Assembly (NCBI GenBank): GCA_046351325.1
Contig: JAXLYR010000008.1
Span: 62,001 to 126,000 of the forward strand
Reading direction: 5' to 3'
DNA length: 64,000 bases
Source of the DNA: Xiheicaenibacterium sp046351325
Lineage (GTDB): Bacteria > Myxococcota_A > Polyangia > Polyangiales > Polyangiaceae
Made by a program: the position numbers and the translations under genes. Positions 58,589 to 64,000 of this stretch are shown here, piece by piece (positions within the stretch are counted from its first letter, which is position 1; every line of letters starts with the position of its first letter). The notes beneath the pieces are model-generated. The model was not told the DNA's origin. It saw only the letters and a program-made list of their open reading frames with translations, and made no database searches.

Positions 58589-59780
58589 ATTTGCGACAGA
58601 CCGCGAAACGAAGGATGAGCGGCTGAGATGCTGCGGCTGCGCCCGTCGGCTTGGCGGAGTAGACGCCGGTCTCCACGGAGACGAGCTGGGTCGCGCGGCG
58701 CGCGAGGACGAGGCTCGGTGCCTCGGCGGGAGCGCTCGAAACCGCAGGACCCGCGCTCGCTGCTGCGCTGCTCGAGGCCTTCGGGGGTGCGGCGCTGCTC
58801 GAGGCCGCCGCGCTCGACGAGCTGGAAGACGCCGGCGCTGGAGCATCGCCGCCGCCGCCACCGCCACCACCACCGAGCCCCGACTTCGGCGGCGTGGCCG
58901 ATTTGCCAGGCGGGGGGCTCGCGCCCGAACCAGCGCCGCTGCCGTTGCCTGGACCGGGCGTGGGGGGACGACGCTGCGAAGCGCTCGCTGAAGCGGTCGG
59001 TGTCGCCGACGCGGTCGGCGCGATCGCGACCGAGGAGGCTTCGGGGGGCGGCGAGGACGTCGTGGCGACCAGCGTCGCAGAGCTCGTCGTCGCGGGTGCG
59101 GTCGCGGGCGCAGTCGCGGTCGCAGTCGCAGTCGCGGTCGCAGTCGCGGTCGCGGAGGCGATCGCGGTCGTCGTCGCGCTGGGCGTCGCGCTCGCAGTAG
59201 TGCTCGCGGATGCGCTGGCCTCCGCGCTCGCGATCGTGGGTCGGGTCGTCGCGCCGCAGAAGCCCGTCGTCGGTGGAAGCTCGGTGGTGGTCTTGTGGGC
59301 CTGGACGGTGCGCAGCGAGCGCGCGAGCTCAGGATCGGATTGATCGATGAGGCCCGGCGTCACGACCAGGAAGAGGTTCTCCTCACCGGCCGTGTCGCCG
59401 AGCTCGACGGCCTGGCCCTGCTGCGGGACGCGCTGGCGCAGGCCACCGCGCAAGCGCTGCTCCGACACGCGCTCGATGGTCCCATCGCTGCGCACGACGA
59501 CGAGGTTCACCATCGCGTCGTCGCTCGGGGTCACGTAGAACGCGACCGTATCGCCCGCTGCGAGCGGCCCGCCGAGCTCGATGGCCTCCTCGCCTTTGTC
59601 GGTGATCGCCACGGCCTCGAGCTTCACGTCGTGCACGAGCCCTGCGCCGGGTGCGGCGTCCGCGGGGTGCTCGCTGTCCTTGCCGAAACACGCCGGCAGA
59701 AGCGCGAGCGCGGAGACTGCGGTGATCGCCGACAGAGCGCGGAGCGCAGCGGAAGTACGAGGAGAGAGCTGGTTTCGCAT
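58587..59780 (-). CDS. Low-complexity lipoprotein downstream of kinase
   Basis: A 397-aa lipoprotein (LLPAC, Cys31). A structured N-terminal domain (about 45-180; VKLEAVAITDKGEEAIE, GDTVAFYVTPSDDAMVNL) resembles the DUF4384-like beta domains found with bacterial kinases. From about 190 the sequence is Ala/Thr/Ser/Gly low complexity, including a run of AT dipeptides and nine Gly. It ends with a short hydrophobic strand. It begins 4 nt after the membrane kinase stop and is probably co-transcribed. Start ATG 59780. Confidence 0.8.
   Translation of the reverse strand: MRNQLSPRTSAALRALSAITAVSALALLPACFGKDSEHPADAAPGAGLVHDVKLEAVAITDKGEEAIELGGPLAAGDTVAFYVTPSDDAMVNLVVVRSDGTIERVSEQRLRGGLRQRVPQQGQAVELGDTAGEENLFLVVTPGLIDQSDPELARSLRTVQAHKTTTELPPTTGFCGATTRPTIASAEASASASTTASATPSATTTAIASATATATATATATATAPATAPATTSSATLVATTSSPPPEASSVAIAPTASATPTASASASQRRPPTPGPGNGSGAGSGASPPPGKSATPPKSGLGGGGGGGGGDAPAPASSSSSSAAASSSAAPPKASSSAAASAGPAVSSAPAEAPSLVLARRATQLVSVETGVYSAKPTGAAAASQPLILRFAVCRK
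59099..59160 (-). repeat. Hexanucleotide coding repeat (AT dipeptides)
   Basis: A run of GCGACC/GCGACT hexamers on the minus strand encodes about eight AT dipeptides in the lipoprotein gene. Simple-sequence DNA, prone to length variation in multiples of six. Confidence 0.8.
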
Positions 59781-59784
59781 GGGA

Positions 59785-61566
59785 TCAATCCGGCGTGCCG
59801 CGTAGTTGAAGCTTCGACCTGGGAGAGGTGGCGCCGGGATCGTTCTTGGCACCCTTCAGGTACGGCGTCGTGTTGGTCGCTGTTGCGTACGCGGTCGCGA
59901 CGGGGACCGCCAGCGCCGCGCGATCGATGGGTAGCTCGACGTCGACATCCGCGGGTTCGTTCGACGTCGGCGCGGGCATCGCGAGCGGGCGGACGACAGC
60001 GGCGACACATGCGGACAGCGAGACGTTGCCCGCGAGCTTGTCGTCGACGAACTGCGCGCTCCGAACGGTGCCGTTCGCGAGGATGCGCAGGGTGAGCATG
60101 ACGTGAGGAGGCAGAGCCGCGGGCGAAGTGCCGACGAAACACTGGGTGATCGACGCCTTCTTTTTGTCGAGGATGGGCGCGACCTGCGTCGCATCGTACG
60201 CGACGCTCTTCCCGTAGGTCGGCATTTGGGCGTCATCGGGGTTCGCCAGCGCCTCGGCTTTGTTCGCCGCGACCACCGTCGACGCAGTCGCTGTCGCTGA
60301 AGCGGTCGCGACCGGAGCGTTCGCCTCGGCGGACGGTGTGGGCGCGTTCATCGCGGCGGGTGTGCCCGGCGACTCTTCGCGCGAGGAGTTCGTGAGCCAA
60401 ACGCCGGCGCCGATCGCGACCACGCAACCGCCGACGACGCTCGCGAGCAAGAGGCGTCGCGCAGGCTTCTTGGGGTTGGTCGTCGCGGCGCGAACCATGC
60501 CGGAGTCGGTCGCGCTCGGGCTCAGCTCGACCGTGCGCAGAGGCTCGGCGCCGACTGTGCGCTGCTCGCTCCGCGCTTCAGAAGCGGCCTCGGGACTCGA
60601 CGCGACAGGCTCGGTGCGAGCGAGCTCGAGCGTGTCGACGGAGCTCGCCTCGCCATCGCTCGACGCCGAGACGCGCGCGAGCTTCTCCCGAGTCCACGTC
60701 GTGCCCACGAACGCTGCGAGATCGGTCGCGAGGTCGTCGATCGTCGCGTATCGACCCTCGGGTCGCTTGCGCAGGCACTTCATCACGATGTCTTCGAAGT
60801 CCTGCGAAATATCAGGGCGGATCGAGCGGAGCGTGGGCGTCGGATCTTCGATGACCGAGATCGCGACCTCGGTCACGGTCTCGCCGATGAACGGCGGACG
60901 CCCCGTCGCGAGCTCGAACATCGTCGCGCCGAGCGACCAGACGTCGCTGCGAGCGTCCGCCTTCTTCGCCGAGCGCATCTGCTCGGGAGACATGTAGAGC
61001 GGCGAGCCCATCGTGGTCGACGTCTTCGTGAGGCCGTTCGAGTCCGTGGCCATCGTCTTCGCGATGCCGAAATCGAGGACTTTGACGCGCTCCGAGCCGT
61101 TCGTCGCGCGCACGACGAAGAGGTTCGTCGGCTTGAGATCGCGGTGGATGATGCCCAAGCCGTGAGCCTCGCGGAGGGCATCACACGCGTCGATCATGAA
61201 CCGCGCGATGCTCTCGGGCGCGAGCGGGCCCGTGCGGACGAGGAGCTCACCCAGGTTCTCTCCGTGGAGGAGCTCGAGCACCATGTACGGCGACTCGTCG
61301 TCGAGGAAGCCAAAATCGATCGCGCGCGCGACGTGCTCCGAGCGTAGCTTCGCCGCGGATTTGGCCTCGCGGGCGAAGCGCTCGCGCGCCGCCGCGTTGC
61401 TCCCCGCGCCGTGCAGCATGAGCTTGAGCGCGTAGAGCTCGTCGAGCTCACGATGGCGCACCGCGAGGACGACACCCATTCCCCCGGCACCGAGCTCGCG
61501 CTCCACGACGTACTTGCCGGCGAGCACCGTGCCGCGCGGAATCTGCTGCACTTGCACAGCTCGCAT
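59785..61566 (-). CDS. Membrane Ser/Thr protein kinase with AgmX/TonB-like tail
   Basis: A 593-aa Hanks kinase. ELGAGGMGVVL, K48, HRDLKPTNLF (D143), LDFGIAK (D165) and SPEQ are all present. After the kinase domain (about 18-290) come a Ser/Glu-rich juxtamembrane linker, one TM (about 372-392) and an outer domain with PHVMLTLRILANGTVRSAQFV and a Cys pair (CFVG ... ACVA). The same pattern occurs in the kinase at 10866, suggesting a shared design. I use ATG 61566; TTG 61575 is in frame. Its downstream lipoprotein gene follows after 4 nt. Confidence 0.92.
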   Translation of the reverse strand: MRAVQVQQIPRGTVLAGKYVVERELGAGGMGVVLAVRHRELDELYALKLMLHGAGSNAAARERFAREAKSAAKLRSEHVARAIDFGFLDDESPYMVLELLHGENLGELLVRTGPLAPESIARFMIDACDALREAHGLGIIHRDLKPTNLFVVRATNGSERVKVLDFGIAKTMATDSNGLTKTSTTMGSPLYMSPEQMRSAKKADARSDVWSLGATMFELATGRPPFIGETVTEVAISVIEDPTPTLRSIRPDISQDFEDIVMKCLRKRPEGRYATIDDLATDLAAFVGTTWTREKLARVSASSDGEASSVDTLELARTEPVASSPEAASEARSEQRTVGAEPLRTVELSPSATDSGMVRAATTNPKKPARRLLLASVVGGCVVAIGAGVWLTNSSREESPGTPAAMNAPTPSAEANAPVATASATATASTVVAANKAEALANPDDAQMPTYGKSVAYDATQVAPILDKKKASITQCFVGTSPAALPPHVMLTLRILANGTVRSAQFVDDKLAGNVSLSACVAAVVRPLAMPAPTSNEPADVDVELPIDRAALAVPVATAYATATNTTPYLKGAKNDPGATSPRSKLQLRGTPD

Positions 61567-61614
61567 CCCGCTCAATGTAGCCCGTTTGTCTGACGTGCGC
61601 CGGTCGCACGGAGC

Positions 61615-63336
61615 TTAGTCCGCTGTCGGCGCGGGGCTCGAAGGGACCTCGTCCGCGCGCTCCTGATCTTCCGCGTTGCGCTCCGTTGCGCCGGCTTGCG
61701 CTGCGAAGAAGCCGTCGATCGCAGCGCGATCGCCGACGAGCAGGAGCGTGTCACCGGCCGCGAGCGCGTAGCTCGCGCCCACTGGCTCGAGCCCGCCCGA
61801 GCTCGCGCGCCCACCGCGATTCACGCCGAGCGCGGTCACCCCGAAGCGCGAACGCAGCTCGAGCTCACCGAGCGTGAGCCCCACCGAGGGGCCCGCGACG
61901 ACCCAAGGCTCGATCAAATATCCCTCGGCGAAGCGCGGCAGATCGAGGAGCAGATCGACGTCGGGTGCGTCCGCGACCTCGACCGCAGCCGCAGGCTTCG
62001 CGCTCCTCGCGAGGATGCCGAGGCCCACGAGCGCGCTCGCGAACGACCCCGCGAAGATCCCGATCTTCGACTCGTCCTGCAGGAGCGGCGCGCCCGGAAA
62101 CGCGAGCGTCGCGACGAAGATCGACATGGTGAAGCCGATGCCCGCGAGCACGCTGACCCCGAAGATCTGCGGGTAGGAAGCGCCTGTCGGCCGCGGCGCG
62201 AGCTTGAGGCGAATCGCGAGCAACGTCGCGCCGAAGATGCCGATCGGCTTGCCGAAGAAGAGCCCGAGCGACACGCCGAGCGACGGCCGCGACACGATGA
62301 GCGGCCCGACCTCGGAGGCGATCTCGACGCCCGCGTTCGCGACGGCGAACACCGGAACGATGAGGAAAGCGACCCAGCCGTGCAGCCCGTGCACGAGCCG
62401 ATCGAGCGGTGGTTGAACGGCCTCGAGGTGCCGCTCGATCGCCGCGACGGGCCCCGCGGCGTCGAGGTCGCTCTCCTTCTTGTGACGGAGCTGCGCGACC
62501 GCGCGCTCGACGTCGATGAGGACCTCGCTCGGGCGCTTCTCCGCGCGCGCCGGGATCGAGAGCCCGAGGATCACCCCCGCGACCGTCGCGTGCACACCCG
62601 AGCGCAGCACCGCGATCCACAGCGCCCCGCCGAGCAAGAGGTACGGCCACACGCGCACGACGCGCAGCCGCGTCAGCACGAAGAGCGCGGCCGTGATCGC
62701 GCCCGCCGCGACCAACGCGCCGAGATCGACGTTGGCCCCGTAGAAGAGCGCGATGACGACGATCGCCCCGAGGTCGTCGAAGATCGCGAGCGCCATCAAG
62801 AAGACGACGAGCGACGCCGGCACGCGCCGCGCGACCAACGCCAAGCAGCCGAGCGCGAACGCGATGTCCGTCGCCATCGGCACGCCCCAACCGGAGCGCG
62901 CTGGCCCCGCGTGGTTGAGCCCGAAATGGATCGCCGCGGGGACGAGCATCCCGCCGAGCGCTGCGAACGCAGGCAAGAGCGCGCGACGCACGGTGCGCAG
63001 CTCGCCGACGAGGATCTCGCGCTTGATCTCGAGGCCCGCGACGAGGAAGAACACAGTCATCAACGCGTCGTTGATGAAGTGATGGAGCGTCCACGTCGCG
63101 GCGCGCGCGCCGAACCCGATGCTCAACGGTGTCGCGTGGAGCTCGTGGTACGAGCGCGCGTAGCGCGAGTTCGCCCACGCGAGCGCGAGCGTCGTCGCGA
63201 CGATGAGGACCACGCCGCCGGCCGCCTGCGTACGGAAGAACTGGCGGAACGGGCGCACCACCGCGAGCAGGAGCCGCGGCACGCGGCGCTCTCGCTCACG
63301 AGCGGCTCCTTGCGCGGCTCCACCCGACCCGTTCAC
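61615..63336 (-). CDS. nhaA: NhaA Na+/H+ antiporter with C-terminal RCK-C (TrkA-C) domain
   Basis: A 573-aa protein. About 12 TM segments (35-445) carry the NhaA motifs ATDIAFALG (D157) and AIFDDLGAIVVIALF (D187, D188), which contain the ion-binding aspartates. Residues about 460-545 form a TrkA-C/RCK-C-like domain (SVGLTLGELELRSRFGVTALGV ... GDTLLLVGDRAAIDGFF), normally a ligand-sensing module of K+ and anion channels. The fusion suggests the antiporter is gated by a cytoplasmic ligand. Length is well above the typical NhaA (about 390 aa). It exports Na+ for H+ at the inner membrane. Confidence 0.93.
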   Translation of the reverse strand: MNGSGGAAQGAARERERRVPRLLLAVVRPFRQFFRTQAAGGVVLIVATTLALAWANSRYARSYHELHATPLSIGFGARAATWTLHHFINDALMTVFFLVAGLEIKREILVGELRTVRRALLPAFAALGGMLVPAAIHFGLNHAGPARSGWGVPMATDIAFALGCLALVARRVPASLVVFLMALAIFDDLGAIVVIALFYGANVDLGALVAAGAITAALFVLTRLRVVRVWPYLLLGGALWIAVLRSGVHATVAGVILGLSIPARAEKRPSEVLIDVERAVAQLRHKKESDLDAAGPVAAIERHLEAVQPPLDRLVHGLHGWVAFLIVPVFAVANAGVEIASEVGPLIVSRPSLGVSLGLFFGKPIGIFGATLLAIRLKLAPRPTGASYPQIFGVSVLAGIGFTMSIFVATLAFPGAPLLQDESKIGIFAGSFASALVGLGILARSAKPAAAVEVADAPDVDLLLDLPRFAEGYLIEPWVVAGPSVGLTLGELELRSRFGVTALGVNRGGRASSGGLEPVGASYALAAGDTLLLVGDRAAIDGFFAAQAGATERNAEDQERADEVPSSPAPTAD

Positions 63337-63377
63337 GATCCCCTAGAACCTAATGCATCGGTTCGACCCGGACGGGC

Positions 63378-63403
63378 GAATTCGTTGGAGCAGCAACGAA
63401 TTC
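63378..63403. terminator. Possible stem-loop between genes
   Basis: GAATTCGTTG, loop GAGCAG, CAACGAATTC: a perfect 10-bp stem. It lies in the 80-nt gap downstream of the minus-strand nucleotidyltransferase gene and upstream of nhaA. No T run follows, so it could equally be an mRNA-stabilising or attenuating hairpin. Confidence 0.45.
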
Positions 63404-63416
63404 CCCGAGGAGGGGA

Positions 63417-64000
63417 CTACGGGCTCGTCGGCTCGTCCTCGACGAAGAACCGCGGCGCGCTCCCGTAGAAGGCCACGACGTCCTCGGGCGTGTCGAGATC
63501 GGTCGTCGCGCGCGGATCGGGGACGGGCACGTCGAGGACGGCCTTGTCGAGCGCGTGCAGGACGTCGCGCAGCGGCGGCGGCGTCGGGCTCACCATCGGA
63601 TCGAGGTGCTCGCGTCGCACGAGCACGGGGTGCCCGCGACGCTCTCCGAACACGGGTCGCACTGCGGCGGGTTGAGGTCGCGCAGACTCGGCCGCGGCGA
63701 GGAGCTCGCGCCGGATCGACGCGCTAGACGACGGCATGTCGACGGGCTCGATCATCACCCACGCGCTCTTGGGCAGCCGCAAGAGCTCGAGCGCCGTCTT
63801 GATCGAGCCTGCGGGCCCGAGCTCGTCGGGCGCGGTCGATACGACGATGTCGAGCCCGCGCTGGCGAAATCGGCTGAGGACCGCCGCGACCTCGGCGCGG
63901 ACCACGACGACCACGCGCTCCGCGCCACCATCGAGGTGCGCGCGAGCGTGCGCGATCGCGAGCGGAAGCTCGCCCGGGCCCTCACCCCAACGCACGGCGA
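63417..64000 (-). CDS. MobA-like nucleotidyltransferase, N-terminus outside window
   Basis: At least 194 aa of a nucleotidyltransferase of the MobA/MocA/IspD fold. The visible segment has ERVVVVVRAEVAAVL, the metal-binding region MIEPVDMP, RRGHPVLVRREHL and DLDTPEDVVAFYG. The last two are characteristic of molybdenum-cofactor cytidylyl- or guanylyltransferase-like proteins. The usual LAGGxSxRMG start motif is not in the window; the frame is open to base 64000, so the gene continues. It may serve the Mo enzyme at 48.5 kb, but that link is only inferred. Confidence 0.8.
   Translation of the reverse strand, partial: AVRWGEGPGELPLAIAHARAHLDGGAERVVVVVRAEVAAVLSRFRQRGLDIVVSTAPDELGPAGSIKTALELLRLPKSAWVMIEPVDMPSSSASIRRELLAAAESARPQPAAVRPVFGERRGHPVLVRREHLDPMVSPTPPPLRDVLHALDKAVLDVPVPDPRATTDLDTPEDVVAFYGSAPRFFVEDEPTSP

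Noticed and set aside
1..64000. tRNA, rRNA, insertion sequences or prophage
   Set aside because: No cloverleaf-like sequence, rRNA core, transposase motif or terminal inverted repeats were seen by reading; the S74 gene stands alone without phage genes.

Overview
The window is high-GC bacterial chromosome, with strong G/C at third codon positions. Its gene content points to a myxobacterium (Myxococcota, probably the Polyangia/Sorangium side). It carries three Hanks-type Ser/Thr kinases, a pseudokinase with the myxobacterial repeat-companion domain, a PP2C phosphatase, very long TPR proteins, a PilZ-like protein, FIST and LEA14-like proteins, many lipoproteins, and two ECF sigma factors. This assignment is inference from content; there is no rRNA or other marker. 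I saw no tRNA, rRNA, CRISPR array, insertion sequence or prophage. Genes are dense: several adjacent genes share GTGA, ATGA or TTGA stop/start overlaps, and four convergent pairs overlap at their 3' ends.

Layout. 1-3.5 kb (minus): a secreted HExxH peptidase cut by the window edge, coupled to a PilZ-like protein, then a formyltransferase-fold protein. 3.6-8 kb (plus): ftsE-ftsX-EnvC-like cell-division module, then a lipoprotein fused to a YhfC-type membrane protease. 8-10.8 kb (minus): GH36-type alpha-galactosidase lipoprotein, a 4-TM protein and a Cys-rich lipoprotein. 10.9-13.5 kb: kinase plus lipoprotein. 13.5-16.8 kb: TPR protein, a small membrane-anchored protein and a GIN-domain lipoprotein. 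17-22.6 kb: two two-component systems (LytS/LytTR and NarL type) bracketing a collagen-like lipoprotein with a self-cleaving S74 domain and an ECF sigma factor. 22.6-27.1 kb: esterase, Rph-like PEP-utilising dikinase and RluA-type pseudouridine synthase. 27.1-28.8 kb: FIST protein with an internally duplicated partner. 29-32.4 kb: a secreted protein, a 3-hydroxyacyl-CoA dehydrogenase, and two genes that only read through with frameshifts.

32.5-39.8 kb: an ECF sigma factor followed by a 1576-aa protein combining an anti-sigma zinc finger, a membrane segment, FecR, VIT and vWA domains and a repeat region. Divergent from it is a protease-like PDZ protein lacking the catalytic Ser motif. 39.9-47 kb: PP2C phosphatase divergent from a 2051-aa TPR protein. 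47-51 kb: NadA, a GNAT acetyltransferase, an orphan molybdopterin oxidoreductase and a His-box membrane protein. 51-55 kb (minus): Zn-ribbon kinase, sigma-54 activator and AlaA-type aminotransferase. 55-61.6 kb: LEA14 lipoprotein, then an operon of TM protein, sterol-desaturase-type hydroxylase and pseudokinase, then a kinase plus lipoprotein pair. 61.6-64 kb: an NhaA antiporter with a TrkA-C/RCK-C tail and a partial MobA-like nucleotidyltransferase.

The dominant theme is signal transduction to the envelope. The kinase-plus-lipoprotein modules, the sigma/anti-sigma-vWA unit and the desaturase-pseudokinase operon with its 10-bp-periodic repeats are the least explained parts and the most worth following up.
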